Counted from the first letter of the stretch, positions 47,368 to 56,406 are shown. The stretch is DNA of 64,000 nt from Bacteroidia bacterium (GCA_020635905.1 JACJYV010000001.1:558001-622000), one strand, 5' to 3'. A program made the numbers and translations. The notes: generated from the letters alone by a model not told the origin.

Positions 47368-48372
47368 ATGAAAACGCTCATCACCATCCTGTCCCTGACT
47401 TTGCTCTTAGCTGTTCCCCGCCTGTGGGCGCAAAACAGTACCTGTGCTTCGCCCTCGGGCCGCATGCAAAGGCCCAACGAACTGACCCCGGTTTGCTACC
47501 CGGGCTACAACGTGCCCCTGACCGGAGCCCTGACCCAGTGCTATTCCTTTGACGCGACCTGGCCCTCCATGTACGTAAGCCTTTCGCTCAATGTGGGCAC
47601 CTCCATCCTGTGCTCTTTCCCCAACACAGCCGTCAGCTACTCCAATTTCCGCCTCTACGATTCCCTGGATTGCGGCGTGACCCTCTCGACCACCAGCAGC
47701 TGGACCGACCTGGACACCCAAAAGGTGTACACCTTTTGTCTGACCATGACCCCGGTGGACCCGATCTGCAACTGGATTGCCCAGGCTTGCCCCAAAGCCA
47801 ATGAAAACCGGCAACTTCCCGTAAAAATTACCTCCTTTGACATCTCCCGCGCAGACACCCGGGCCAGGTTATTCTGGGAAACGGAGGAAGAACTGGACCT
47901 GAGAGGTTATGCGGTGCTTTTTTCAAGGGATGGAATTGAATTTCACGAAGTGGGTTTTGTGGAGGCCATGAATAACGGAGAAGAATCGGGCTACAGTTAC
48001 GACCACCTCAATACGGAAACTGCCCGCAGCTTTTACAAACTGGCCCTGACCGATCTGGATGGAACGGTTTCCTTCTCCAATACTCTAATGTTGAACGGCA
48101 CCGAAATCTCTGCCACCGAAACAGCCCTGGTCTATCCCAACCCTTTCCGGGGTGATCAGGTATTGCATCTGCCCGAAGACCTGAATCTGCTTGAAATCTA
48201 CCAATTGCAGGTCTTCGACCTGCAAGGCAAACGGCTGCTGGCTGCCGAAGGGACCCGCGACGAATTGGAAATTGCCCTGAACGGATCCCTGCAAAGGGCA
48301 AATCCCGGGCTCTACCTCCTTCAATTGCAATCAGACCGCATAAACCGCTCTGCAAAAATCAAAAAGCTATAG
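47368..48372 (+). CDS. T9SS-secreted protein with C-terminal sorting domain
   Basis: 334 residues. Signal peptide ends at LWAQ (residue ~22). The N-terminal ~125 residues are Cys-containing with no recognised family (six or more Cys, perhaps disulfide-bonded). Residues ~155-230 form a fibronectin-like domain typical of T9SS cargo (LPVKITSFDISRADTRARLFWETEEE). The last ~85 residues are a type A sorting domain (VYPNPFRGDQVLHL ... ANPGLYLLQLQSD). The mature protein is probably surface-attached. Followed by a strong terminator. Confidence 0.88.
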   Translation: MKTLITILSLTLLLAVPRLWAQNSTCASPSGRMQRPNELTPVCYPGYNVPLTGALTQCYSFDATWPSMYVSLSLNVGTSILCSFPNTAVSYSNFRLYDSLDCGVTLSTTSSWTDLDTQKVYTFCLTMTPVDPICNWIAQACPKANENRQLPVKITSFDISRADTRARLFWETEEELDLRGYAVLFSRDGIEFHEVGFVEAMNNGEESGYSYDHLNTETARSFYKLALTDLDGTVSFSNTLMLNGTEISATETALVYPNPFRGDQVLHLPEDLNLLEIYQLQVFDLQGKRLLAAEGTRDELEIALNGSLQRANPGLYLLQLQSDRINRSAKIKKL

Positions 48373-49157
48373 CCTGTAAGAATCGTTCAGGCCTCGAAAA
48401 TAGCTCTGTTCTTTTTACAATCTTTACCTTTGAGCAATGGTAAAGTTACCCTATCCGGGCCGGGCATTTTGCCCGGCCCTTTCATTTTATTTCAATGTTT
48501 CAATTATTACACTTTCGAAACTTTATCCTTTCGATAATATCGCTGTTTATTTATAAAAGTTTCTTTTATGTTTCATTATTCGGGATTAACGGCTAACTTT
48601 ACCTCAGACTTTTAGTACCTGACTTTATCCAATAACGATCATGTAATCGCCCGGATAATAATGGCTGCTTACGTGGAAAACCTGTTTAATTCAGTTCCGG
48701 ACTGAACCCGCTTGCAAACCGGGGAGGTTAATTTGAGAATTGAAAACCGAAATAAACCAGGACAAGGGAATCAAGCTTCCTTGCCTGCATGTGATGTCCA
48801 TCAGAAAAAGCCATACCAGCATTTCGGGACCTGCCAGCCCGAATTCATTAAAGGTCGCAATAAAGCCTTCTGCCAAGGTAACGGAAGAAATTTGTGTGCC
48901 TGAAAACAGGTATGGACGAATCATTACCACCTACTCAATCCTGCAAAACCGCAAAAATATATCCCTTCCCTGCAAGCATTTTCCTGTAAAACGGAAAATG
49001 ATCCTGAGCTTTCCGCAAAATTATTTCCATGAACCTACCCTTGTCTTCGGAAATTGCAGACTCCTTTCAGGATCAAATCATTACGTAAAAAAACCACCAT
49101 TTGCTCTGGAAAAATCGAATCATATTGATTCAGAGGAAATTAAATCACTAAAAACAG
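48373..49157. other. 785-bp intergenic region
   Basis: Holds the terminator at 48457-48483. Reading frames here (for example 48740-49189) have no codon bias or recognisable sequence and are rejected. A TACCTTTG box (48425-48432) lies just before the terminator and could start a very short RNA, but lacks a -33 partner. I see nothing else except scattered AT-rich stretches. Confidence 0.5.
48457..48483 (+). terminator. Terminator of the T9SS protein gene
   Basis: GGGCCGGGC-ATTTT-GCCCGGCCC followed by TTT: perfect 9-bp GC stem, 84 bp after the stop codon. Confidence 0.8.
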
Positions 49158-50090
49158 ATGAAAATTGTATTTGCCAGCGAAGAAATTAAAGCAGTCCTGG
49201 CACAATTGGAACAGGTGGCCGCCACCGATGCCACCGTTTTGGTTCAGGGGGAAACAGGTACTGGAAAGGAATTGATTGCCCACTCCATCCACAAACTAAG
49301 CAGTCGGGCCGATCATCCTATGGTCAGGGTGAATTGCTCTGCCATTCCCCGCGACCTGATCGAAAGCGAGCTTTTCGGCCATATTAAGGGCGCTTTCACC
49401 GGGGCCATCCGCGACAAAAAAGGCAAGTTCGAACTGGCCGAAGGCGGCACCATCTTCCTGGACGAAATCGGGGAGTTGCCGCTGAGTCTGCAACCCAAAC
49501 TGCTGAGGGCCCTGCAGGAACGGGAAATCGAAAAAGTGGGGGGAAGCGCCCCGGTGAAGATCAATGTAAGGGTGGTGGCCGCTACCAATAAAGTCCTGAT
49601 TCGGGAAGTGGAAGCCGGAAATTTCCGGGACGACCTGTATTTCAGGCTGAATGTTTTTCCTTTATTGATCCCTCCACTCCGCGAACGACCCGACGACATT
49701 CCCATCCTGATCCGGCACTTCATCGCAAAATTTAATGATAAATACGGCAAAAACATTCGTTTCATCTCTGATGAAGCCCTCGAATACCTCCACGCCCACC
49801 CCTGGCCGGGCAATGTGCGGGAACTTGAAAATACCATTGAAAGATCGGTGATCCTGTCCGGCGACGAGTATCTCCTGTTCCCCGAAGCTCCCGGTTCCCA
49901 CTTTGCCCAGCCCCTGCAAAACCTTATTCCCACCCTGAACGAGGTCATACGGATGCATATTCTGAAGGCACTGAAAGTCAGTGACTGGAAAATTGAAGGC
50001 CCGGTAGGCGCAGCCCGGATTCTGGGAATCAAGCCAAGCACCTTGCGGGACCGCATGAGAAAAATGGGCATCGGTCGCCCAAAGACATAA
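49158..50090 (+). CDS. Sensor-less sigma-54 activator (AAA+ and Fis-type HTH)
   Basis: 310 residues and no N-terminal sensor domain: the AAA+ core begins almost at the start (ASEEIKAVLAQLEQVAATDATVLVQGE). Walker A GETGTGKE, sigma-54 contact loop GAFTGA, Walker B GTIFLDEIGELP, sensor I VRVVAATNK and arginine-finger region FRDDLYFRLNVFPL are all present. The C-terminus (~265-305) is a Fis-type helix-turn-helix (GAARILGIKPSTLRDRMRKMGI). It drives open-complex formation by RpoN polymerase. Without a receiver or PAS domain, its activity must be set by expression level or a partner. Four matching palindromes follow in the spacer. Confidence 0.9.
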   Translation: MKIVFASEEIKAVLAQLEQVAATDATVLVQGETGTGKELIAHSIHKLSSRADHPMVRVNCSAIPRDLIESELFGHIKGAFTGAIRDKKGKFELAEGGTIFLDEIGELPLSLQPKLLRALQEREIEKVGGSAPVKINVRVVAATNKVLIREVEAGNFRDDLYFRLNVFPLLIPPLRERPDDIPILIRHFIAKFNDKYGKNIRFISDEALEYLHAHPWPGNVRELENTIERSVILSGDEYLLFPEAPGSHFAQPLQNLIPTLNEVIRMHILKALKVSDWKIEGPVGAARILGIKPSTLRDRMRKMGIGRPKT

Positions 50091-50091
50091 T

Positions 50092-50145
50092 CACGGAATG
50101 CCGTGGGACTTCATTTTCCGCAATCAAAATCCACGGAATACCGTG
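50092..50145. promoter_or_regulatory. Palindrome pair 1 (CACGG-N4-CCGTG twice)
   Basis: Sites at 50092-50105 (spacer AATG) and 50132-50145 (spacer AATA); starts are exactly 40 bp apart. The second extends to 16 bp (CCACGGAATACCGTGG). The first begins 1 bp past the activator's stop codon. Candidate binding sites for the Fis-type HTH of the activator, which is inference. Confidence 0.6.
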
Positions 50146-50285
50146 GTTTGCCACTAAAATTCCATGCCATTTCCTCTCTTTCCGACCTTCATTGCCTTAC
50201 TGATCCTTTCGTCCGCAGGTTCACCAGGATTTCGTGCATGACAGATTTTCCTGAACCTTTTGGCTACCAAATTCTTGCTTCCTGT

Positions 50286-50339
50286 CACGGTTTGCCGTGG
50301 ATTAAAATCCCGGGACCGCCAATTCCACGGGAAGCCGTG
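50286..50339. promoter_or_regulatory. Palindrome pair 2 (CACGG-N4-CCGTG twice)
   Basis: Sites at 50286-50299 (spacer TTTG) and 50326-50339 (spacer GAAG), again exactly 40 bp apart. They lie 240-290 bp upstream of the kinase gene, a normal distance for sigma-54 enhancer sites. Confidence 0.6.
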
Positions 50340-50428
50340 AAAGGGCCTTCTGGAATGTGTCCGGGCGATTTATTTAATGGGTTTGATTATCAACTGTTTA
50401 AAACCTTACCAGTATTAAAACGGGATTC

Positions 50429-50444
50429 TGGCACAGAATTGGGA
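50429..50444 (+). promoter_or_regulatory. Possible sigma-54 promoter of the PAS kinase gene
   Basis: TGGCACA fully matches the -24 element, but the -12 element reads TGGGA instead of TTGCA (two mismatches). 135 bp before the kinase ATG and 90 bp after the last palindrome. Weak on its own; the context raises it. Confidence 0.3.
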
Positions 50445-50578
50445 TTAATTTTCGGTTTACTTAACTGATTTCAAGGCAAAAACTCAATGGGTCATTGATC
50501 CGAAAATGCACTTTTCCATTCTCCGGAAAGGGCAATACGGGTCTGGCCGAATAACCTGGGAAAAACATTACCCAAAGA

Positions 50579-52006
50579 ATGAAACATTTCGATACGCATA
50601 GGACCTCCTTTTATCCTTTGACCCTGGAAAACAGGGAACACAATTTTTTTGACAATTTTCTTGACCCCGTCTGCATTATATCCAAAGACACACTGGTCTA
50701 TATAAATCCCGCCTATGAACGTCTGACGGGGTATTCGGCCTCCGAACTTGAGGGCATCCGCATCGACAAAATGATCGACAACATGATCAGGCCAGAAGAT
50801 AAAGCCCGGGTGATTGAGCAGTACAAACGCCTGATCAATCCTGAATCGGATGAAATCAGGGAAGTGACCTTCCAGTTTGTGCACAAGAATGGCCGGATGA
50901 TCCCGGTCGCCAATACCCATTCCCGTGAGATGAAGGGCGCCAATGGGGAACGGCTCTGGGTATCCCTGATCCGTGATGCCTCGGAAGAGCAACGTGTGTC
51001 TGCCCTGCTGGACCAAAGCAAACGGTTATTTGACGCAAATTTTCTCCAATCCACCGTGGGGATGCTGCATCTCTCTTTGGATGGATTGATTTACAAGGCA
51101 AATCCCCGGATTACCGGCATCACAGGTTATACCGCAGACGAATTGAAAAACATTTCTTTTCAGAAGCTGTTTTTCGCAGACAGATTGCGCAATAATCCCA
51201 ATTTCATGATGGATTTATGCTCAGAGAAGCTTGTGATCAAAGAAAGTGAGCTGCAGATCGTGCGCAAGGATGGTACCCGTTGCTGGAACCTGGTGAACGT
51301 GTACCCTATCAAAAACAAACTGGGGAAACCGGAGATTTTCATTGCCAACCTGCTGGAAATTGAGGGTCTTAAAAGGGTGGAACGCAAACTGAAACTGGCC
51401 ATGATGGAGGGAGAGCAAAAAGAACGCAACCGGATCGGCATGGAGCTTCACGACGGTCTGGTGAGTACCTTTCTGGCCGCCTACCTGCAATTCAAGCAAA
51501 TTGAGCCCTCCAATCCAGAAGAATCCGAGGCACTGAAAAATGCAACTTCCATTATCCAACAGGGAATCAGGGACATCAGGTCGATTTCCCACATGCTGGT
51601 CACCCCCAAATTCAGGCAAAAGCCCCTGAAGGAACTGCTGGCTACCCGGATTTCCCAATTATTTCCAAAACAAAATCTGGACTTTGGTTGTGAACTGGAG
51701 GGGCTGGAACAGCTGCTCCCTCCGATCTTTTTCAATGAGATTTACCGCATTTGCCTGGAAATACTGACCAATGCCTATAAATACGCCCAGGCCCCACAAA
51801 TCCGCCTGCTGATCAATCGCAACCCGGAAAACAACCTCACCATCCACTATCACGACAACGGAGTGGGGTTTGATCCCTCCCTTTACCGGGATTCCATCGG
51901 GCTGGAAAACCTGCATACCCGGGTTCACAATCTGGGCGGTGAAATCGATATAAAATCCTCTCCCGGATCAGGTACCTCCATCGAAATCCTGATCCCGACC
52001 GAATAA
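50579..52006 (+). CDS. PAS-PAS sensor histidine kinase, NarL/HPK7 type
   Basis: 475 residues without transmembrane helices, so a cytoplasmic sensor. PAS 1 ~20-145 (DNFLDPVCIISKDTLVYINPAYERLTGY), PAS 2 ~150-270 (DANFLQSTVGMLHLSLDGLIYKANP). HisKA_3 domain with ERNRIGMELHDG (phospho-acceptor His), then ATPase domain with N-box EILTNAYKYA, DNGVGFDP, and SIGLENLHTRVHNLGG. All kinase motifs are intact. Its normal partner would be a NarL-type regulator such as the one at 44071; none is adjacent. The upstream spacer suggests control by the sigma-54 activator. Confidence 0.93.
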   Translation: MKHFDTHRTSFYPLTLENREHNFFDNFLDPVCIISKDTLVYINPAYERLTGYSASELEGIRIDKMIDNMIRPEDKARVIEQYKRLINPESDEIREVTFQFVHKNGRMIPVANTHSREMKGANGERLWVSLIRDASEEQRVSALLDQSKRLFDANFLQSTVGMLHLSLDGLIYKANPRITGITGYTADELKNISFQKLFFADRLRNNPNFMMDLCSEKLVIKESELQIVRKDGTRCWNLVNVYPIKNKLGKPEIFIANLLEIEGLKRVERKLKLAMMEGEQKERNRIGMELHDGLVSTFLAAYLQFKQIEPSNPEESEALKNATSIIQQGIRDIRSISHMLVTPKFRQKPLKELLATRISQLFPKQNLDFGCELEGLEQLLPPIFFNEIYRICLEILTNAYKYAQAPQIRLLINRNPENNLTIHYHDNGVGFDPSLYRDSIGLENLHTRVHNLGGEIDIKSSPGSGTSIEILIPTE

Positions 52007-52038
52007 ATTACCTTTATCGTTCTTTATAATGGCAAAAG

Positions 52039-52065
52039 AAAAGCCCGGTTTACCGCCGGGCTTTT
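52039..52065 (+). terminator. Terminator of the PAS kinase gene
   Basis: AAAAGCCCGG pairs with CCGGGCTTTT around a 7-nt loop, 33 bp past the stop. Confidence 0.85.
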
Positions 52066-52135
52066 ACATTAGAATGGGGTTGAAGCATACCCGATTGATT
52101 TTGCCGAACTACAAATCTTCCCTTTATCAACCCGG

Positions 52136-52160
52136 AAAGCCCGGCAAAATGCCGGGCTTT
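52136..52160 (-). terminator. Terminator of the small secreted protein gene
   Basis: AAAGCCCGGC-AAAAT-GCCGGGCTTT, a perfect 10-bp stem 33 bp past the stop of the minus-strand gene. Its stem sequence is nearly that of the preceding plus-strand terminator. Confidence 0.75.
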
Positions 52161-52193
52161 GGGTTGGTTGGCCGAAGAAAAAGGCGATAAAAA

Positions 52194-52577
52194 CTAACTT
52201 GGATTACGTTCTCGTATCTTCGGAGGAGCGGCTATGGAAAGCATGGCCAGATCCATCTTAAAATTTATCTGAAGGCGGTAACTGGTTCCGGACCGAAAGG
52301 CGGCACGTTTCAGAAAAAACTGGCTTTCACCCAGGCCGATCAGTTCGATTTTCTTCCAGACCACCTTTCCTGATCCATCATAGAGGTTGAGCTCGGCCAC
52401 GCCTTCGCAAAGGGTGTTCAGCGTGACCCGCAAAACCTCAGCCTCAAAGTCCGCCTTCACATTTTCCAGCAATTTGAGCCGGGAGCCCCCCATCTGAATG
52501 TTGATCTGACTGTTGCCGGGCCGGGGAATCAGGAGTAAAGCAAGGGTCAGGATGAGGAAGAAAAGTGAATTTTTCAT
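52194..52577 (-). CDS. Small secreted protein of unknown function
   Basis: 127 residues; signal peptide MKNSLFFLILTLALLLIPRP ending at NSQ (residue ~24). The mature part reads as beta strands with AELNLYDGSGKVVWKKIELIGLGESQFFLKRAAF and GTSYRLQINFKM, which resembles the fold of a T9SS sorting domain without its conserved start. It follows the subtilisin gene by 43 bp on the same strand and may be co-expressed with it. Confidence 0.65.
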   Translation of the reverse strand: MKNSLFFLILTLALLLIPRPGNSQINIQMGGSRLKLLENVKADFEAEVLRVTLNTLCEGVAELNLYDGSGKVVWKKIELIGLGESQFFLKRAAFRSGTSYRLQINFKMDLAMLSIAAPPKIRERNPS

Positions 52578-52620
52578 GGCTTTTGAGTTTGAATGATGAA
52601 TATTTCAGGAGATCCGGGGC

Positions 52621-55600
52621 TTATTTGGCAATTACCAGACGCTGGCTCCAGGTGAAATCCCCCTGGGCAACCTGCAACAAATAGGCTCCGTTGGGAAGAT
52701 TCAGGCTGAGCTGACCAGAGTTCAGGCTGTCAAAACGTCCTGCCTGCAGGGCCCTGCCCCGGGTATCAAATACCTGCCAGACTGAAGGCCCGTTGTGGGG
52801 AAGTTGAACGGAGAAATCGCCCGCACCCGGATTGGGATACACCACCATTCCCCCGGAATTTCCAACTGCCTGATCCATGGAAGCCAGAATCTGGCTGACC
52901 TGAACGGAGGTGTGAACGGTGTCAAAGCAGATGCCATCTGTGGCCGCAAGTTCGATCAGGTAAGTACCCGGGTTGGCATAGGTATGGCCTGCTTGCTGAC
53001 CTGAGGTCCAGGCACTTCCGTCTCCAAAATTCCAGTTCCACTGGGTGCCTGCGCCGTTGGCTTCTGCGACCTGAACCAGGTCGCCTACGAGGGGAGCAGT
53101 ATCGTTGATGCTGATGGAGGCCGTGTAATTGGATATGGTAACCACGGTCGAGCCAGAGGCCTGACATCCGTAAGAGTTCACCACCTGTACCCCAAAGAGT
53201 CCGGACTGTCCCACGGTGGCAAAGGGGTCTCCCGTACCGTCATCCCACAGGTAATTCTGTCCGGCCACCGGGCCGCCATAGAGGGTCACAGAACCGCAAC
53301 CTGTGGCAGAGTCGGGCAAGGTCATTACGGGAGCGGGAAAATCATTGACCACCACCTGACCGGTCGCATAGCATCCATAAAGATTATTTCCCGTCATGGT
53401 GTAGGTGCCAGGCTGCACCACGTTGATATTATTTCCCGACATGCCATTCGACCAGTTGATGTTGGTATTATCCGCACTCACGGAGACCGGAATGGTGTCG
53501 CCCGGACATTTGTCGTAGCTGACCGAACCCATTGAAATGGTATTCATTCCCAAAATCATGCAGTAGTAGTCCATTTTAGCCTGTTTGGCATTGTCCTGAA
53601 GCTCGGTCAGGGTATTTCCGGCCACCAGGGCAAAGGCTACGGTACGCTTGGCGCCCGGCATCAGGTCCTGACCACCCGTGGCTACCGTGAGGTGAGGATT
53701 GAGGTGAGTAAGGATATTGCTCCAGCCGGGAGATTTCATCATATTATACTTCAGGGTGTCCGTAAACAGGGTGCTTCCGATATTGCCCACGCCTGCGTTG
53801 GGAGTGGTCATGGACAGCAGAACCAGTCCGTGGAAGTCGTTATTCGGGCCCAGAGTGGCCTGGGTAACTGCCATTTTGTAGATCGGATCCCAGGTTGCGG
53901 TGGCATTATTGGAGCCCCAGTTCAGGTGAGAAAACATCCCGGTGTAAAAGCCTGTGATGGGATCGGGACCGTCATTGGAGATGGTGTATTCCATGATCAG
54001 CTCGTTTTCAGAATCCGGATCGGTGAGCACATAGGATTTTTGTTCCACACTTACATACAGGGAGTTGGGTCCGGAGGCATAGTCATTATAGCGGGTTACA
54101 AACAGTTTTCCGTTGAAGGGAAGCGGGGTAATCTCGACCGGCATTGAAGTCATTTGAAAATCATGCTGCACAGCACCCGCGAGATCGTAGGCCACGTCTG
54201 AAACCTGGTAGTTATTGCCGCCGAGCATCAACCCGCCAATTACGGCGCGGTTGCCTTTATTTTGGTGATTCAGCCCCAGGCCCACGCCGTCAGTATTCAT
54301 ATTCATCCCAAAGCGTCCGGCTCCGTTGATGGTGGTGTGCAACTGGTTGAAGTTGAGGTCCAGGTGAAAGGGGTAAATCCAGACGCTGATGGGCTCGGTG
54401 TAGGTGTAATTCAGGGAGGTGTCTTCGAGGGTGAAAGTGATGATCACTTCCGTGGGCTCATTTACGTCGCGATTAACCCGGAATTTCATGGGAGTGGGGT
54501 AAGACATGCCGTAAGTGGGCACCATACCCAGGTATTGCTGGCCATTGGCGGTTATTTTAAGCAAATGGGTATCGGAAACAGCAGTTGAAATGGTCAGATT
54601 CTGGGTGGAATCCAGCACATTGATCCAGGATGTTTCCACCTCAAAAGAGTCGGGGTAGGTGACGAATCCGCCGTTATAATCCGTGATGATAGCGTTGGCC
54701 AGGGTCATACCAGGCACGGCGCCGGTCAGGGCTGCTTCTGCATTTACCAGTCCTGCACCCAGTTTGCCCTGGTACATAGGATCGGGATTATAAGGGTAGA
54801 GATTCAGCGCGGTGGCTTTCAGGCGGGCTTTGAGCTGGTCGTTGGTGTAATTGGGGTATTTGCTTTTTACCAGAGCCGCTACTGCACACACGATGGGGGA
54901 AGCCATGGATGTACCGGTCGCGCCGCCGTAATAACCACTGTGTTTGGCAATGGTGCGTACGTTAACCGCAGGGGCACAGATGTCCACCAGGTCGTTATAG
55001 GAAGTTCCGGAAGATCCGTTGGCCCAAACCAGTTTGTTGATGGTGGTGCCGGCCACGGAGAGCACGCCGGGAAAGGATGCAGGGTAGAATTTGATGTCCT
55101 GGGGAGTGTTTCCGGCTGCTGCCACCAGCAAAACGCCCTTATTCACTGCCGCATAGTCGGTAATGGTTTTGCCATAGCTTGAGAATCCGGGTCCGCCCCA
55201 GCTCAGGTTCACGATTGGAATTCCCATATCTGCGCAGTACACGATGCCATCGTATCCTTTCCAGATAGAAAGTGAATTGTCCATAGCTGCCTTCACGGGG
55301 AATATTTTGGTCTTGAAACCCACTGCTGCAATGCCACTGGTGTTGTCGGTGAGGGCGGCCACGGGTCCGCTTACCAGCACCCCATGATCCGCGCCTGCCC
55401 CGGTTCCCACATAGGTGGGGTCATTGTCGGGAGTTGCGCCATTTCCGGCAAAATCCCATCCCCTCCAGTCGTCAATGAGCCCGTTGCCATCGTTGTCAAT
55501 ACCATCCACCGGGTCATTGGGATTGATATAAAACTTACCTGCCAGTTCGGGGTGATCAAAGGCCGTTCCCGTGTCGATGATGCCTACCGCCACGTTGGTG

Positions 55601-56124
55601 TCGCCCTGCTCAATGTCCCAGGCCTGCCAGGCCCGCACCTCGTCGAGGTAATACATTTTGGAGGGATTGGCATAGTAATCGTTGGGATTGTATAAGACCT
55701 TGCAAATGAAAATGGGTTCCGCAAATTCCACGGCCTGCAGGCTGATGAGTTTCCACAGAATGGGTTTCAGGGAGATATTTTCATCCACGTCGATCTCATA
55801 AAGGAGGGAAAGATCGGCCAGTTTGCGGCCGAGATAGTCCACCTCCCGTTCCGGAGGTGAGTGGTGGGGAAATTTTCTGCGGATGGACTTTACCCCTGCT
55901 TTGACCAGCACATCCAGCACCTCTTTGGCCTGGGGGGAATTGAGATTGATCTGATTGCGGAAAGCGGGCTTTACCCCCAACATTATTTTTCCAGGTACGT
56001 AATCCCCGGGACCAAAATCCTGCTGCAATACCCTGACTGCATCGGGAAGAGGATTGAGAGAACGCTGGCCATAGGAGAAACCAAAGAGAAGGAGAGCAAA
56101 TGCCAATAGTTTTATGCTTTTCAT
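52621..56124 (-). CDS. T9SS-secreted subtilisin-like protease (S8) with PKD domain
   Basis: 1167 residues from the ATG at 56124 (MKSIKLLAFALLLFGFSYGQ), which gives a clean signal peptide; the longer frame adds 29 unlikely residues. A propeptide-like region covers ~25-150. The S8 domain spans ~165-480: catalytic Asp in VAVGIIDTGTAFDHPE, His in GADHGVLVSGPVAA, oxyanion Asn in VAAAGN and Ser in GATGTSMASPIVCAVAAL. The His motif is HGVLVSG rather than HGTHVAG. Ig-like domains, then a PKD domain (WNWNFGDGSAWTSGQQAGHTY) and a T9SS sorting domain (VYPNPGAGDFSVQLP) follow. A secreted peptidase; targets unknown. Confidence 0.92.
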   Translation of the reverse strand: MKSIKLLAFALLLFGFSYGQRSLNPLPDAVRVLQQDFGPGDYVPGKIMLGVKPAFRNQINLNSPQAKEVLDVLVKAGVKSIRRKFPHHSPPEREVDYLGRKLADLSLLYEIDVDENISLKPILWKLISLQAVEFAEPIFICKVLYNPNDYYANPSKMYYLDEVRAWQAWDIEQGDTNVAVGIIDTGTAFDHPELAGKFYINPNDPVDGIDNDGNGLIDDWRGWDFAGNGATPDNDPTYVGTGAGADHGVLVSGPVAALTDNTSGIAAVGFKTKIFPVKAAMDNSLSIWKGYDGIVYCADMGIPIVNLSWGGPGFSSYGKTITDYAAVNKGVLLVAAAGNTPQDIKFYPASFPGVLSVAGTTINKLVWANGSSGTSYNDLVDICAPAVNVRTIAKHSGYYGGATGTSMASPIVCAVAALVKSKYPNYTNDQLKARLKATALNLYPYNPDPMYQGKLGAGLVNAEAALTGAVPGMTLANAIITDYNGGFVTYPDSFEVETSWINVLDSTQNLTISTAVSDTHLLKITANGQQYLGMVPTYGMSYPTPMKFRVNRDVNEPTEVIITFTLEDTSLNYTYTEPISVWIYPFHLDLNFNQLHTTINGAGRFGMNMNTDGVGLGLNHQNKGNRAVIGGLMLGGNNYQVSDVAYDLAGAVQHDFQMTSMPVEITPLPFNGKLFVTRYNDYASGPNSLYVSVEQKSYVLTDPDSENELIMEYTISNDGPDPITGFYTGMFSHLNWGSNNATATWDPIYKMAVTQATLGPNNDFHGLVLLSMTTPNAGVGNIGSTLFTDTLKYNMMKSPGWSNILTHLNPHLTVATGGQDLMPGAKRTVAFALVAGNTLTELQDNAKQAKMDYYCMILGMNTISMGSVSYDKCPGDTIPVSVSADNTNINWSNGMSGNNINVVQPGTYTMTGNNLYGCYATGQVVVNDFPAPVMTLPDSATGCGSVTLYGGPVAGQNYLWDDGTGDPFATVGQSGLFGVQVVNSYGCQASGSTVVTISNYTASISINDTAPLVGDLVQVAEANGAGTQWNWNFGDGSAWTSGQQAGHTYANPGTYLIELAATDGICFDTVHTSVQVSQILASMDQAVGNSGGMVVYPNPGAGDFSVQLPHNGPSVWQVFDTRGRALQAGRFDSLNSGQLSLNLPNGAYLLQVAQGDFTWSQRLVIAK

Positions 56125-56406
56125 AAGATTGGGATTAAATGATTTATGATTACAAATCACCCCATATACAGCCTCAGTTAGCTGACAGGAAAAGCGGGTT
56201 TTGGCAATCAATATGATTTGCTTATGGCCTCAGCAGAGGCGCTTAGGGCACTTTGGTTAGGTATTTGGGAGGGTTAGGTTCTGGGGGAATTCCCTTTGAC
56301 CTAATCAGGAAAACCACCTAAGCCCTGTCACGGAATTTTGTTATCAGATCGAGGTTTTTTGAACAGTCTCTGAACAGTCTCCTGAGGAGTATCCGTGAAG
56401 CCCCTG
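56125..56406. promoter_or_regulatory. Upstream region of the subtilisin gene with five TTAGG/CCTAA sites
   Basis: TTAGG at 56243, 56257 and 56274, CCTAA at 56300 and 56317: five sites in 79 bp, three in one orientation and then two in the other. The outer pair is a 7-bp inverted repeat (GCTTAGG / CCTAAGC). The position fits regulatory sites of the protease gene, whose start is at 56124. Confidence 0.4.

Larger units (their letters stand above)
50091..50578. other. Regulatory spacer between activator and PAS kinase genes
   Basis: 488 bp with four palindromes of identical design, a possible sigma-54 -24 box at 50429, and no credible gene. Confidence 0.5.

Noticed and set aside
48425..48483. 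Small RNA gene made of a TACCTTTG box and a terminator
   Set aside because: No -33 box at the right distance, and the hairpin is already explained as terminator of the T9SS gene.
48740..49189. 149-codon ORF before the sigma-54 activator
   Set aside because: It overlaps the activator start in another frame and its composition is not coding-like.
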